Positions 29,612 to 39,303 of a stretch of DNA of 64,000 nucleotides are shown here, one piece after another. Where the stretch lies: assembly GCA_040755395.1 (NCBI GenBank), contig JBFMAX010000002.1:372001-436000 (forward strand), in the 5' to 3' direction. The position numbers and the translations under genes are program-made. Position 1 is the stretch's first letter. Each line of letters begins with the position of its first letter. Below the pieces are notes generated by a model that was not told the origin of the DNA, made no database searches, and saw only the letters and a program-made list of their open reading frames with translations. The stretch is from Nitrospirota bacterium (GTDB lineage: Bacteria; Nitrospirota; Nitrospiria; Nitrospirales; Nitrospiraceae).

Positions 29612-29620
29612 GCGCTCCCA

Positions 29621-31813
29621 TCAGTGGCTCTGCACCATGATGAGGGAGAAGTCGGCGACGCTCGCGAAGAGACGGTCCACCTCCAGGAGCAACGACAGTC
29701 GATTGCCGCGAACGGCCGGGTCTTCCGCGTTGACCATGACGCCCGTGAAGAACTCGTCGATGGCCGGCTTCATTCGAACCAGAACGTCCAACGCCTCGGC
29801 GTATCGGCCGTCTTTCAGGAGCGACGGAAGGCGATGGGCCGCATCCCCGACGACCCCGTGCAGTTGCGATTCGGCGGGGTGCTGAAACAGCGTCGGATCG
29901 ACCGGCTTGCGGTCCCATCGTTCTTTTTCGACGAGGCGGTGTGCCCGCTTAAAGCCGATCATCAGGGGATCGAACTCCGGCCGGTCCGTGATGGCCTGCA
30001 AGGCCCGCATCTTGGCGAGCAAATCGAGCAGATCGAAGGATCCCGTCTCCGCCGGTTTTAAGGCCGCGTCAATCACGTCGTCCCGGAGCCCGTGGACCGT
30101 CCGGCCGTAATGCCGCAGACGCTCGAAGATGAACTCGATAATGCATTGCCGGACGTCGTGTTCGGAGCCGCCGGGAGTGAAACCGTCGGCCGCGACGATG
30201 GCCGTCGCCTGCGCGATCGCTTCCGTGAGGTTCAGGCGCAGATTGCCTTCGAGGAGGAGACGCACGATGGCGGCGGCGTGCCGCCTGAGCGCGAACGGAT
30301 CCTCCGATCCGGTCGGGACGATTCCGACCCAGAAGAAGGCGGCGATGGTATCGAGTCGATCCGTCAGGGACAGGATTTTGCCGACCTGCGTCTCCGGCAG
30401 TTCTCCTTCCATCGAGCGGGGCAGGTACTGCTCGCGGATGGCCCGGCTCACTTCCTCGGCTTCTCCATCGTGCCTCGCATATTCCCCTCCCATGACGCCC
30501 TGCAAGGTCGGAAACTCGCCGACGATGCCGGTCAACAGATCGGCCTTGCTCAGTTCCGCCGCGCGTCGGCACTCCTTGACCAGCCCGCTGTGTCCCAGCA
30601 ATTCGGCCAGCTTCGCGGCAAGCCGGATCATTCGCGCGGTCTTCTGATACAGCGTGCCGATCTTCTGGTGAAAGGTGACGGTCTTCAGCTTGTCCACCCG
30701 GTCGGCCAACCTGACCTTCCGGTCCTCCTCGAAGAAGAACTTGGCGTCGGCCAGTCGAGCCGCCAGCACCCGCTCGTTGCCCTCGCGAATCAGATCCATG
30801 TTCGGCAACTTCACGTTGGTGACGGCCAGGAACTTCGGGAGGAGCGCGCCCTTCTGATCCACCAGGGAAAAATAGCCTTGATGCTCCTTCATGGCGGTCA
30901 TCAGAATCTCTTTAGGCAGCGAGAGATACTGTGGTGTGAACCCGCCCAGGATCGTGTTGGGACACTCCACCGTGTAGACAGCCTGTTCCAGCAGTTCCTC
31001 GTCGCGATGCAACCGCCCTTTGGCGGCCTTCGCCAGTTCCGCCAATTGCTGCATAATCATCCGGCGGCGGCGATCCTGATCGACGATCACGCCGTGGCGC
31101 TCGGCGTCTTTCAAGTATTGGGAAAAGCCGGTGACGCGAAACCCTTGAGAAGGACGGCGGTTTCCTTTCGTCGCCACGCGATGGCCGAAGCTGCGATCGC
31201 CCGCCCTAATGCCGCCGACTTCGATAGGCAGGACACGGCCTCCATAGAGGGCGGCGAGCCACCGGATCGGGCGCGCGAACCTGATTCCCGTGGCGTTCCA
31301 GCGCATCGACTTCGGAAACGAGAGCCCGCTGATCAGATGTGGCAGATGCTCGGACAGAACGTGATGGACCGGCAGGCCCTGTTCCTGCTTCACTGCGAAG
31401 ACGTAGTCGCCTTTGGGAGTCTGCCGGATCTCCAGATCTTGGACCGAGACCCCTTGCGAGGCGGCGAAGCCCAGAGCGGCCTTCGTTGGCTGACCGGCGT
31501 GATCGAAGGCCACGGCCTTGGACGGCCCCATGGTTTCCTTGACCGCCGCGGATTGCCGAGCGGCCAGCGAGTCGACGACCAGGACCAGCCGCCTCGGCGT
31601 TCCGAGGATGCGGATGGCTCCGCACGCGAGGCGTTGTTCCTTGAGCAGGCGCTCGGTCGAATCTTTGAGGGCTTGAAGCGCCGGAGGAATGAACTGGTAC
31701 GGCAATTCTTCGGTCCCGATTTCAAGGAGCAGCTCGGCCGCAGTCCCTGCGGGAGGGATCTGTTTGCCGGACGAGCGTCCCGCTCCCGGTCGCTTGTTGG
31801 CAGATTTCTTCAT
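29621..31813 (-). CDS. glyS: Glycyl-tRNA synthetase, beta subunit
   Basis: This 730-residue tRNA-binding subunit belongs to the bacterial alpha2beta2 glycyl-tRNA synthetase. It has the family start ([20 protein letters not shown]), then SFGHRV, and the HD-like core [21 protein letters not shown]. The ATG at 31813 overlaps the glyQ stop codon as ATGA, which ensures coupled translation. The longer upstream frame lies within glyQ and is discarded. Length is close to the family norm (~690). Confidence 0.96.
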   Translation of the reverse strand: MKKSANKRPGAGRSSGKQIPPAGTAAELLLEIGTEELPYQFIPPALQALKDSTERLLKEQRLACGAIRILGTPRRLVLVVDSLAARQSAAVKETMGPSKAVAFDHAGQPTKAALGFAASQGVSVQDLEIRQTPKGDYVFAVKQEQGLPVHHVLSEHLPHLISGLSFPKSMRWNATGIRFARPIRWLAALYGGRVLPIEVGGIRAGDRSFGHRVATKGNRRPSQGFRVTGFSQYLKDAERHGVIVDQDRRRRMIMQQLAELAKAAKGRLHRDEELLEQAVYTVECPNTILGGFTPQYLSLPKEILMTAMKEHQGYFSLVDQKGALLPKFLAVTNVKLPNMDLIREGNERVLAARLADAKFFFEEDRKVRLADRVDKLKTVTFHQKIGTLYQKTARMIRLAAKLAELLGHSGLVKECRRAAELSKADLLTGIVGEFPTLQGVMGGEYARHDGEAEEVSRAIREQYLPRSMEGELPETQVGKILSLTDRLDTIAAFFWVGIVPTGSEDPFALRRHAAAIVRLLLEGNLRLNLTEAIAQATAIVAADGFTPGGSEHDVRQCIIEFIFERLRHYGRTVHGLRDDVIDAALKPAETGSFDLLDLLAKMRALQAITDRPEFDPLMIGFKRAHRLVEKERWDRKPVDPTLFQHPAESQLHGVVGDAAHRLPSLLKDGRYAEALDVLVRMKPAIDEFFTGVMVNAEDPAVRGNRLSLLLEVDRLFASVADFSLIMVQSH

Positions 31814-32751
31814 CGGCGTACAGGGGACAGGTTCGCGCCGGTCTTGCTCCGTCGCGCGGCCGGGGCGTTTCCGTCTGCGCCCGAACGCGTCAGCAGCGGA
31901 TGGCCCATGGCTTCCCGTTCGGCGATATACCGTTCGGCGCATTGCCGGGCGAGCCCGCGGACCCGCGCGATGTAGCCCGTCCGTTCCGCTACGCTGATCG
32001 CGCCCCGCGCATCGAGCAGGTTGAACAGGTGCGAGGTTTTGATGCAGTAGTCGTAGGCCGGGAGCGTCAGGTTGCACGCCAAGAGCTTCCGGCATTCCGC
32101 TTCGAACGCTTGAAAGGTGGACATCAGCATGCCCACGTCCGCCTGTTCAAAGTTATACCGGGAAAACTGGACTTCGGTTTCGTGGTGAATGTCGCCGTAG
32201 GAGACCGACTCCGTCCAGGCCAGATCGTAGACACTGTCGACCTGCTGCAGATACATCGCGATGCGTTCGGTCCCGTACGTGATTTCGACGGTGATCGGAT
32301 TCAGTTCGATGCCGCCGATCTCCTGGAAATACGTGAACTGCGTGATCTCCATGCCGTCAAGTCGCACCTCCCACCCCAATCCCCAGGCGCCCAGCGTCGG
32401 AGATTCCCAGTCATCCTGCACAAACCGGATGTCGTGCTTGGCCGGATTGATGCCGAGGCGGGTCAGGCTTTCGAGATAGAGCGCCTGGATGTCGTCGGGA
32501 GAGGGTTTCAGCACCACTTGATATTGGTAGTAGTGCTGCATCCGGTTGGGATTGTCTCCGTAGCGTCCGTCGGTCGGACGGCGACAAGGTTGAGCGTATG
32601 CCGACCGCCAGGGTTCCGGCCCCAACGCGCGGAGAAACGTCGCGGGGTGAAACGTGCCGGCTCCCATTTCGAGATCATACGGCTGATGGATCACACAACC
32701 CTGATCGGCCCAATAGCGGTGAAGGGAGAGAATCAGGTCCTGGAAGGTCAC
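31810..32751 (-). CDS. glyQ: Glycyl-tRNA synthetase, alpha subunit
   Basis: This 313-residue catalytic subunit activates glycine and charges tRNA-Gly. The start [18 protein letters not shown] and the stretches [36 protein letters not shown] and [19 protein letters not shown] are diagnostic. Translation begins at a GTG (32751). A sigma-70-type promoter lies 60 bp upstream. The next gene, glyS, overlaps by 4 bp. The C-terminal ~25 residues beyond the family core are low-complexity and basic. Confidence 0.97.
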   Translation of the reverse strand: MTFQDLILSLHRYWADQGCVIHQPYDLEMGAGTFHPATFLRALGPEPWRSAYAQPCRRPTDGRYGDNPNRMQHYYQYQVVLKPSPDDIQALYLESLTRLGINPAKHDIRFVQDDWESPTLGAWGLGWEVRLDGMEITQFTYFQEIGGIELNPITVEITYGTERIAMYLQQVDSVYDLAWTESVSYGDIHHETEVQFSRYNFEQADVGMLMSTFQAFEAECRKLLACNLTLPAYDYCIKTSHLFNLLDARGAISVAERTGYIARVRGLARQCAERYIAEREAMGHPLLTRSGADGNAPAARRSKTGANLSPVRR

Positions 32752-32810
32752 AAACGGTCCATTCTTCGGGGACTGCCGGCGGCGGTGAACGATCGCTCAG
32801 GCGAATTGCC

Positions 32811-32839
32811 AAGCTAACAAGAAATGTAGGGAGAGTCAA
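32811..32839 (-). promoter_or_regulatory. Sigma-70-type promoter of glyQS
   Basis: On the minus strand, TTGACT (32839-32834), a 17-bp spacer and TAGCTT (32816-32811) precede glyQ. The predicted leader is about 50 nt. No T-box structure could be recognised in so short a leader. Confidence 0.6.
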
Positions 32840-32966
32840 GCCGGACAAGGTGCGTGGAACATACGTAAGGACGCGGTGGAGCGGACGGCGGGACGGCCGT
32901 TCGACGGTGCGGTTGCTCGACGAGATTCATCGCCGGTCGAACAGGAGAAGTTCATTGTATTGAAAC

Positions 32967-32995
32967 TTGATGAACTCACTTCACTTCGGTACACT
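32967..32995 (+). promoter_or_regulatory. Sigma-70-type promoter of the Rrf2-sulfate operon
   Basis: TTGATG (32967-32972), a 17-bp spacer and TACACT (32990-32995) end 8 bp before the ATG at 33004. The transcript would therefore have a leader of 0-2 nt. Confidence 0.6.
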
Positions 32996-33003
32996 CCGCG
33001 CTT

Positions 33004-33468
33004 ATGAGGTTCTCCAAGAAAAGCGAATACGGCTTTCGAGCCCTCCTGGAACTGGCCGCCCATCACAACCGTTCCGTCCTGCTGCGCCAGGAGATCGCCA
33101 AACGTCAAAACATCCCCCTGGAATTTCTCGAACAGATTCTTCTGGCTCTCAAACGGGCGGGACTCCTGGCGAGCCGCCGCGGCGTCAACGGCGGGTACAC
33201 GCTGATTAAATCCCCCGAGGAAATCACGCTGGGTCAGGTGATTCGGATTTTAGACGGACCGTTGGCGCCGCTCGGCTGCGTCAGCAAGACCGCCTACCAG
33301 AAGTGTCGCGACTGCCCCTATGCCGAAAAAACACGTTGCCCGATTCAGGACGTCATGCTGGAAGTGCGGAACGCCATCGCCGACATTTTGGACAACTACA
33401 CGCTGAGCGAATTCGCCGGGGGCAAGAGGCCCCAGGGGCCGCGGGACGGATATGAAGCGAAGTCCTAG
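33004..33468 (+). CDS. Rrf2 family transcriptional regulator
   Basis: This 154-residue DNA-binding protein starts MRFSKKSEYGFRALLELA, the standard Rrf2 start. A winged HTH follows (QEIAKRQNIPLEFLEQILLAL, then LLASRRGVNGGYTL). Four cysteines lie at 92, 101, 104 and 112, the region that binds an Fe-S cluster in IscR and NsrR or acts as a sulfur sensor in CymR-type proteins. The sulfate-transport genes follow directly with overlap, so control of sulfate uptake by sulfur status is likely. There is no ribosome site before the ATG. Confidence 0.9.
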   Translation: MRFSKKSEYGFRALLELAAHHNRSVLLRQEIAKRQNIPLEFLEQILLALKRAGLLASRRGVNGGYTLIKSPEEITLGQVIRILDGPLAPLGCVSKTAYQKCRDCPYAEKTRCPIQDVMLEVRNAIADILDNYTLSEFAGGKRPQGPRDGYEAKS

Positions 33469-34528
33469 CGCGAATATGAATCGGACGGCCGGTCGCATGC
33501 TGGCCGGTCTGTTGGGGATACTGCTCCTTCCGGCTGCCTCGATCTCGGCCGAAGACACGCGCGAACTCATTCTGGCCGCGTACAGCGTGCCGAAGGAAGC
33601 CTATGAACGGAAGATCATCCCCGCCTTCCAGCGGTATTGGAAACAGCGGACCGGTCAAACGGTCCGTGTGCGCGGCTCCTACGGGGCTTCGGGCGCGCAG
33701 GCGCGCGCGATCATCGGAGGGTTCGAGGCGGACGTGGCGGCGCTGTCCCTCGAAGGCGACCTCGATCAAATCGTCAAGGCCGGCGCGATCTCCCATGACT
33801 GGCGCAAAGGACCGCACGGCGGCATCATCACGACGTCGGTGGTCGCGTTCGGGACGAGAAAAGGGAATCCCAAAGAGATCAAGACCTGGGAAGATCTGGC
33901 TCGGCCCGGCGTCGAGGTGCTGTACCCCAATCCCAAAACATCGGGCGGCGCCATGTGGGATATCATCGCGATCTACGGAGCCGGGCTCAAGCTGGGAGCG
34001 CAGCGGACCGGCGCGGGTCGGCCGTCGGACAGAGCCGAGGCCGAAGCCTATGCGTCCGGACTGCTGAAGCGGATTCAGCGGAACGTGAAGGTGATGGACA
34101 AGAGCGGGCGCGAATCCGTGACGACGTTCGAGCGCGGCGTGGGCGATGTGATCGTGACATACGAGAACGAGCTCCTGCCCCGGGTCAGGAGCGGGCGCCC
34201 GTACGAGATCATCGTTCCCTCCGAGACGTTGCTGATCGAGAATCCGGTCGCGCTCGTCGATCGCCATGTCGATCGCCATAAGGTGCGCGACATGGCGGAA
34301 GCGTTCGTCGTGTTTTTGCACGGCGACGAAGCCCAAGCCGCGTTTGCGGAACTCGGCTTTCGACCCGTGAATCGGTCGGCGACGATTCCCGCAAGCGCAG
34401 CCTTGCCTCGTCCCGTCGATCTGTTTACCGTCGCCGATCTCGGAGGCTGGGACAAGATCAGCGCGCACCTCTTCGGTCCGCAAGGACTCTGGACCAAGGC
34501 CGTGGAAGAGTTGGCCAGAGGCGGATGA
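33452..34528 (+). CDS. sbp: Sulfate ABC transporter, periplasmic binding protein
   Basis: This 358-residue periplasmic protein has a signal peptide (MLAGLLGILLLPAASISA). The mature part matches sulfate/thiosulfate binders: LILAAYSVPKEAYE, VRGSYGASGAQARAI, DVAALSLEGDLDQIV and NPKTSGGAMWDI. The frame starts at 33452, overlapping the Rrf2 gene by 17 bp; the ATG at 33476 is an alternative. It is the first structural gene of an sbp-cysT-cysW-cysA operon. It captures sulfate (or thiosulfate) for the membrane permease. Confidence 0.92.
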   Translation: MKRSPSANMNRTAGRMLAGLLGILLLPAASISAEDTRELILAAYSVPKEAYERKIIPAFQRYWKQRTGQTVRVRGSYGASGAQARAIIGGFEADVAALSLEGDLDQIVKAGAISHDWRKGPHGGIITTSVVAFGTRKGNPKEIKTWEDLARPGVEVLYPNPKTSGGAMWDIIAIYGAGLKLGAQRTGAGRPSDRAEAEAYASGLLKRIQRNVKVMDKSGRESVTTFERGVGDVIVTYENELLPRVRSGRPYEIIVPSETLLIENPVALVDRHVDRHKVRDMAEAFVVFLHGDEAQAAFAELGFRPVNRSATIPASAALPRPVDLFTVADLGGWDKISAHLFGPQGLWTKAVEELARGG

Positions 34529-34532
34529 GCGC

Positions 34533-35399
34533 ATGACGTCACGCACGGTGATCCAGCTTGCGCTTCGCTCCGCCGCCGTCGGCTACGTGGTCTGTCTGAT
34601 TCTGCTGCCGCTGTCGGCTCTCGGTCGTGAGGCGTTGGTCGCAGGGCCCGGCAGGTTCGTCGAGGACGTGACGCAGCCGCAGGCGTTCGCGGCCCTGGCG
34701 CTGACCCTGGAGGCGGCGGTCGTCACCACGGCGATCCACGCGGTGTTCGGAACGGTCTCGGCGGTCGCGCTCGTCCGTTATGAGTTCCCCGGCAAGTGGT
34801 TTCTGAACGCCTTGGTCGATCTGCCGTTTGCCGTTCCGACCTTGGTCGCAGGCCTGATGATCGCGGCGATCTACGGCCCGACCGGCATTCTCGGCGCCTG
34901 GCTCCAGGACCGAGGGTTGGCCATTCTGTATGAGAAGCCGGGCATCGTCCTCGCCATGCTGTTCGTCACCATGCCGTTCACGATCCGCGCCCTGCAGCCC
35001 GTGCTCATGGAGCTGGAGCGGGAGCAGGAAGAAGCGGCGTTCACCCTGGGGGCGAGTTCCTGGACGACCTTCCGGAAGGTGACGGTGCCGTCGGTGTTGC
35101 CGGGCCTGCTGACCGGCGTCTTTCTGACGTTCGTGCGGGCCCTGGGCGAGTTCGGGGCGATCGTCATCGTGGCGGGCAATATTCCGATGAAGACCCAGGT
35201 CGCATCGGTCTATGTCTACGGCGAGATCGAAAGCTATAACCCGCAGGGAGCGACGTCGGTCTCCATCGTCATTCTGCTGATTTCCTTCCTGGCCCTCGTC
35301 TTGTTGGAGCGGTTGACCCGGCCGCCGGGTGAACGGATGCCCGCGTTCTTTCAGGGTAGGTTGAGGCTCAGGTCGAGGGTCAGGGAACTTCCGACATGA
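34533..35399 (+). CDS. cysT: Sulfate ABC transporter permease CysT
   Basis: This 288-residue inner-membrane permease has six predicted helices and the ABC-permease cytoplasmic loop (EQEEAAFTLGASSWTTFRKV, then GEFGAIVIVAG). FAVPTLVAGLMIAAIYGPTG is typical of CysT/CysU. The start lies 4 bp after the sbp stop codon. It pairs with CysW to form the sulfate channel. The C-terminus is slightly extended and basic. Confidence 0.93.
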   Translation: MTSRTVIQLALRSAAVGYVVCLILLPLSALGREALVAGPGRFVEDVTQPQAFAALALTLEAAVVTTAIHAVFGTVSAVALVRYEFPGKWFLNALVDLPFAVPTLVAGLMIAAIYGPTGILGAWLQDRGLAILYEKPGIVLAMLFVTMPFTIRALQPVLMELEREQEEAAFTLGASSWTTFRKVTVPSVLPGLLTGVFLTFVRALGEFGAIVIVAGNIPMKTQVASVYVYGEIESYNPQGATSVSIVILLISFLALVLLERLTRPPGERMPAFFQGRLRLRSRVRELPT

Positions 35400-35459
35400 T
35401 CATCCGGCCGGTTGGAATTGTAACCTTCCCCTCAACCGTAACCTGAACGGGGTGCGCCT

Positions 35460-36257
35460 ATGCGGCTTGTGCTCATTGCGACCGTCTGGCTCTACTTTGC
35501 GGTGCTGCTGATCGGCCCCATCGCGTATCTCTCGGCTCAGAGTTTCCGCGAGGGCGTCGCGGCGTTTTGGGAAGAGATCACCAGGCCGGAAGCCGTGCAC
35601 GGGTTCGCGCTCACGGCGGAAATCACGGCGATCGTTCTGGCGGTCAACGTAGTGCTCGGCACGATCACCGCCCTGGTATTGGCTCGCCAGCGGTTCATCG
35701 GCCGGACGCTACTCAGCGGCATCATCGACCTACCCTTCGCCGTGTCGCCCGTCATCGCCGGGTTCATGCTCATCCTGCTCTTCGGTCCGGAGACGATCCT
35801 TGGAACCCTGCTCGGCGCGGCGGGAATCAAAGTGCTCTTCGCCCTGCCGGCCATGGTGGTCGCCACGTTGTTCGTCACCTTTCCGTTCGTCGTCCGCGAA
35901 CTGACCCCCCTCCTGCAGACGATCGGCGCCGAGAGCGAAGAAGCCGCCAGGACCTTGGGAGCGAACGAATGGCAGGTCTTCCTGAGAGTCACCCTGCCGT
36001 CGCTGCGTTGGGGGTTGATCTACGGAGCGACCCTGACCGTCGCGCGGGCGATCGGGGAGTTCGGCGCGGTGTTGGTGGTCTCGGGCAACATCCTCATGCT
36101 GACTCAGACCGCGACGTTGCACATCTACCAGAGTTACGTCGATTTCAATTACGTCGCCGCCAACGCGGTGGCCTTCACGCTGCTGGCCGTGTCGTTCGGA
36201 ATCCTGACGGTGCTGGAAGTCGCCAAGGCCCGCGCCGCTGCGGCGCAGCAAGCGTGA
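35460..36257 (+). CDS. cysW: Sulfate ABC transporter permease CysW
   Basis: This 265-residue permease has six helices. The N-terminal stretch AQSFREGVAAFWEEITRPEA is characteristic of CysW. The coupling loop reads ESEEAARTLGANEWQVFLRV, followed by GEFGAVLVVSG. It lies 60 bp after cysT and 16 bp before cysA. Together with CysT it forms the transmembrane path for sulfate. Confidence 0.93.
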   Translation: MRLVLIATVWLYFAVLLIGPIAYLSAQSFREGVAAFWEEITRPEAVHGFALTAEITAIVLAVNVVLGTITALVLARQRFIGRTLLSGIIDLPFAVSPVIAGFMLILLFGPETILGTLLGAAGIKVLFALPAMVVATLFVTFPFVVRELTPLLQTIGAESEEAARTLGANEWQVFLRVTLPSLRWGLIYGATLTVARAIGEFGAVLVVSGNILMLTQTATLHIYQSYVDFNYVAANAVAFTLLAVSFGILTVLEVAKARAAAAQQA

Positions 36258-36273
36258 TCGATCGCGAGAGGCC

Positions 36274-37365
36274 ATGAAGATCGAGGTGCGGGGGCTTTCC
36301 AAACGGTTCGGGTCGGTGCAGGCGGTCTCCGACGTGTCGTTCGTCGTTCGGGAAGGCGAATTGCTCGGCCTGCTGGGGCCGAGCGGCAGCGGCAAGACGA
36401 CGGTGCTCCGGCTCATCGCCGGGCTGGAGACGCCCACCTCCGGCGAGATCTTCATCGACGGGAGGCGGGTGAACGACCTGTCGGTCCAGCAACGCAACAT
36501 CGGGTTCGTGTTTCAGCATTACGCGCTGTTCAAGCACCTCACCGTCTTCGACAACGTGGCGTTCGGGTTGAAGATCAAAAAGTGGCGGCGGTCGGACGTC
36601 GAGGCGCGCGTGGCGGAGCTGTTGCGATTGATGGGACTGGAAGGACTCGGACACCGTTATCCACACCAGTTATCCGGAGGCCAGCGGCAGCGCGTGGCCA
36701 TCGCCCGGGCGCTGGCGCCGCGACCCAGCGTCCTGCTCTTGGACGAACCGTTCGGCGCCGTCGATGCGAAGGTGCGACAGGAGCTGCGCGAGTGGCTGAT
36801 CCGCCTCCACGACGATCTCGACGTGACCAGTCTGTTCGTGACTCACGACCAGGAAGAGGCGATGGAGGTCTCCGATCGCATCATCGTGTTTTCCAAAGGC
36901 CGCCTCGAGCAGGTCGGGTCGCCCGCCGAGGTCTATGAGGAACCGGTTTCGGAATTCGTCGCCCGGTTCATCGGGTCCATGAACATCCTGGAAGGCGAAG
37001 TGAAGAACGGCCTGGTGCGAGTCGGCTCGTTGGAGTTTCCGGCCCCGGGTTTCCAAGACGGCCAACGTCTGCAGGTAGGATTCCGTCCCTATTACGTGAA
37101 GGTGTCGGAAGATCCCGCCCGCTTTCGCCAGCAGGCCAGACTGAGACACGTGTATTTTCTCGGGGTTGCGTATCGACTCGAAATCGAGACCAGCGACGGG
37201 TTGACCCTTCGCTCGCGCATGAACAAGGAAGAATTCCGGCAATGCCGGTTCGAGGTCGGCCAACCCGTCTCCTACGCCGTGACGCATTTTCGGTTTTTGC
37301 CCCAGGAAGGCGTGCCGATTCCGTGCCCTGAAGCTCCGCCGGTAAGCGGACCCTTGACTCCCTAA
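36274..37365 (+). CDS. cysA: Sulfate ABC transporter ATP-binding protein
   Basis: This 363-residue ATPase energises the CysTW permease. It has Walker A GPSGSGKT, the Q-loop region FVFQHYALFKHLTV, signature LSGGQRQRVAIARAL, Walker B LLLDEPFGAVD and the switch histidine in FVTHDQEEAMEVSD. The C-terminal ~120 residues form the TOBE-like domain of sulfate ATPases. It is the last gene of the operon; an inverted repeat follows 100 bp downstream. All catalytic motifs are intact. Confidence 0.95.
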   Translation: MKIEVRGLSKRFGSVQAVSDVSFVVREGELLGLLGPSGSGKTTVLRLIAGLETPTSGEIFIDGRRVNDLSVQQRNIGFVFQHYALFKHLTVFDNVAFGLKIKKWRRSDVEARVAELLRLMGLEGLGHRYPHQLSGGQRQRVAIARALAPRPSVLLLDEPFGAVDAKVRQELREWLIRLHDDLDVTSLFVTHDQEEAMEVSDRIIVFSKGRLEQVGSPAEVYEEPVSEFVARFIGSMNILEGEVKNGLVRVGSLEFPAPGFQDGQRLQVGFRPYYVKVSEDPARFRQQARLRHVYFLGVAYRLEIETSDGLTLRSRMNKEEFRQCRFEVGQPVSYAVTHFRFLPQEGVPIPCPEAPPVSGPLTP

Positions 37366-37463
37366 CCTGAACTTGCCAGCCTTTCGATCTTCTTCTTCCT
37401 GCTTCTTCCTGGAAATAGTCCTCATGAACCTTCGGCTCACCCACGCCTGTTGAACATCTGGCT

Positions 37464-37538
37464 GGGCGCGAGGCTCGGGGCGAGGGGCAAGGGGCAAGGG
37501 GGTTGCACTCTTAGCCTCTGGCCTCTAGCCTCGCGCCC
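37464..37538. repeat. 12-bp inverted repeat built of heptamer arrays
   Basis: GGGCGCGAGGCT (37464-37475) pairs perfectly with AGCCTCGCGCCC (37527-37538). Between them lie two 7-bp arrays: CGGGGCG-AGGGGCA-AGGGGCA-AGGGGGT (37476-37503) and TAGCCTC-TGGCCTC-TAGCCTC (37512-37532). The structure lies 99 bp after cysA and may act as a terminator, although no T-run follows. The region from here to 37782 holds no other recognisable feature. Confidence 0.65.
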
Positions 37539-37782
37539 AATACTGTTTCACATCCTCTGGTGTGTAGGGAGAATCATACGCATGTTCCTTGTTACAAGAT
37601 CAACGAGATAGCCTGCGACGCCATCGAGCGACTGCAGGGAACTTCCTGCAGCCATGCCTTCCGGTCCCTTCTATAGCGAAGAGCTTTTCCGCTACTGGAG
37701 GGAACTCTTGGATGATCACCGCTTCGGCACCGCCCTTGCTTGTGTCTCAATAACCTTAAGATGCATGGCCGGGGGATCGGCG

Positions 37783-37875
37783 ATGAAACTCTTCGTGGCG
37801 TTGATTGCGGCGGCCGTGATGTTGGCTCTCGCGTCGGGAAGCCGACCGTCGATGGAGTACCGATGGAAGGAATGA
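37783..37875 (+). CDS. Possible 30-residue secreted or leader peptide
   Basis: An ATG at 37783 follows a GGGGG stretch and opens a 30-residue frame that starts MKLFVALIAAAVMLALASGS, which looks like a bare signal peptide. The frame overlaps the start of the lipoprotein gene at 37863 by 13 bp. It may be a translated leader that couples to the lipoprotein, or a chance frame. The composition is more protein-like than other small frames around it. Confidence 0.35.
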   Translation: MKLFVALIAAAVMLALASGSRPSMEYRWKE

Positions 37876-38246
37876 GAGAGCGCGGGCGTCTGAGGCATAC
37901 TCTGCAGCCGCTGGTGATGGTCGGGGCGCTTCTGCTCTTCGGCGCGTCGCTCGCGGCATGCGGAGGCGGAGCGGAAGGGTCGAGCCCGGAAATCATGACG
38001 GGCACCGGACCGACCGGGGCGACCGCCACATTGGCGTGGGATCCGGTCAATGATCCGAGCGTCCAGGGCTATAACGTGTATTTCGGGACTTCCTCGCGGC
38101 AGTATCAGACCTACGCGAACGCCGGCCTGACCACCACCTACACAGTGGCCGATCTCCAACCGGGAACCACGTATTACTTCGCCGTCACCGCCTACAACAG
38201 CGCCGGCGAGAGCGGCTATTCGGACGAAGTGAGCGCGACGCCTTGA
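37863..38246 (+). CDS. Fibronectin type III domain lipoprotein
   Basis: This 127-residue protein starts at an ATG at 37863 with GGAG 5 bp upstream. The signal segment (PLVMVGALLLFGASLAAC) ends in a lipobox. The mature part is a single fibronectin type III domain: ATLAWDPVNDPSVQGYNVYF, then LQPGTTYYFAVTAYNSAGES and EVSATP. This makes it a small surface or periplasmic binding module. No partner gene is evident. The phosphatase gene downstream starts 167 bp away. Confidence 0.75.
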   Translation: MEGMRERGRLRHTLQPLVMVGALLLFGASLAACGGGAEGSSPEIMTGTGPTGATATLAWDPVNDPSVQGYNVYFGTSSRQYQTYANAGLTTTYTVADLQPGTTYYFAVTAYNSAGESGYSDEVSATP

Positions 38247-38413
38247 TCGTTCCCCGACAGACGCGATCGGTGTGTCGGCTTTCTACGTCGCCTGTTTCCC
38301 TCCCGGATTAGAAACCACCCTTCTCGCGCTTCCCCGCTCCTAGCCCGGGCGGTTGCGTAACCGCGAACGCTTCCAGTAAGGTGCTGGTCATCGGCTCGCA
38401 ACTCCGATGACCT

Positions 38414-39241
38414 ATGACCCGCCTGATAGTCTTCAGCGATCTGGACGGCAGCCTGCTCGATGCGCAGACCTACTCCTACGAGGCGGCGCATGAGGCCCTG
38501 CACACGCTGCGGATCCGGGACATTCCGCTGATTCCGGTATCGAGCAAGACCCGCGCGGAAATCGAGCCGCTCTGCTTTCGGTTGGACGTTCGCCACCCGT
38601 TCATTACCGAAAACGGAGGAGGCATTTTCGTTCCCAAGGGATATTTCGACTTTCCGCTCGAAGGGGCGGCGTTGCGCGGCAGCCACCAGGTCATCGAACT
38701 GGGTACCCCCTACGCGCAGTTGCGCGCCGCGCTGAAGGAGATCGCGCAGACGGTGGGACATCCCTTGCGGGGATTCGGCGACATGCCGGCGGAAGAAATC
38801 GCCGAACGGACCAAGCTTTCCTTGGCCGACGCCGTGCTGGCGAAACAACGGGACTACGATGAGCCGTTTCTCATCGACGGACCAGCGGAGCTGGTGAAAG
38901 AAGTCGCGCGTCAGGCTGAAAGCCGGGGCCTTCGCTGCGTCACAGGGGGGCGGTTCCACCATCTCATCGGCGATTCGGACAAAGGCAAGGCCTGTCGCAT
39001 CCTGATCGACTGCTACCGCCGCAGGAGCGGAGGACACGCCGGAGCGTTGGTCACGATCGGAGTGGGAGACAGCGAGAACGATCTTCCGCTGCTGGCCGCC
39101 GTGGACCGGCCCGTTCTGGTCCAGAAACCGGACGGCTCCTATGATCCGGCCGTGACGCTGCCCGATCTCGTCAAGGCTCCGGGCATCGGACCGTCGGGCT
39201 GGAACCGGGCGATCCTCGACTGCCTCGGCCGTGCCATCTGA
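38414..39241 (+). CDS. mpgP: Mannosyl-3-phosphoglycerate phosphatase
   Basis: This 275-residue HAD-superfamily (type IIB) phosphatase removes phosphate from mannosyl-3-phosphoglycerate to give mannosylglycerate, a compatible solute. It has the nucleophile motif FSDLDGSLLD, the second-site motif IPVSSKTRAEIE, ITENGGGIFVPKG, the substrate-cap stretch GRFHHLIGDSDKGKA, and the last motif GVGDSENDLPLL. The partner synthase MpgS is not in the window. The next gene is a mechanosensitive channel, which fits an osmotic role. Confidence 0.88.
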   Translation: MTRLIVFSDLDGSLLDAQTYSYEAAHEALHTLRIRDIPLIPVSSKTRAEIEPLCFRLDVRHPFITENGGGIFVPKGYFDFPLEGAALRGSHQVIELGTPYAQLRAALKEIAQTVGHPLRGFGDMPAEEIAERTKLSLADAVLAKQRDYDEPFLIDGPAELVKEVARQAESRGLRCVTGGRFHHLIGDSDKGKACRILIDCYRRRSGGHAGALVTIGVGDSENDLPLLAAVDRPVLVQKPDGSYDPAVTLPDLVKAPGIGPSGWNRAILDCLGRAI

Positions 39242-39303
39242 CGGCTGATGTCCTGCGGCTCGGTTCCAAACCCCTCTCGCGAACAACCAATGGAGGAGCA
39301 CGC

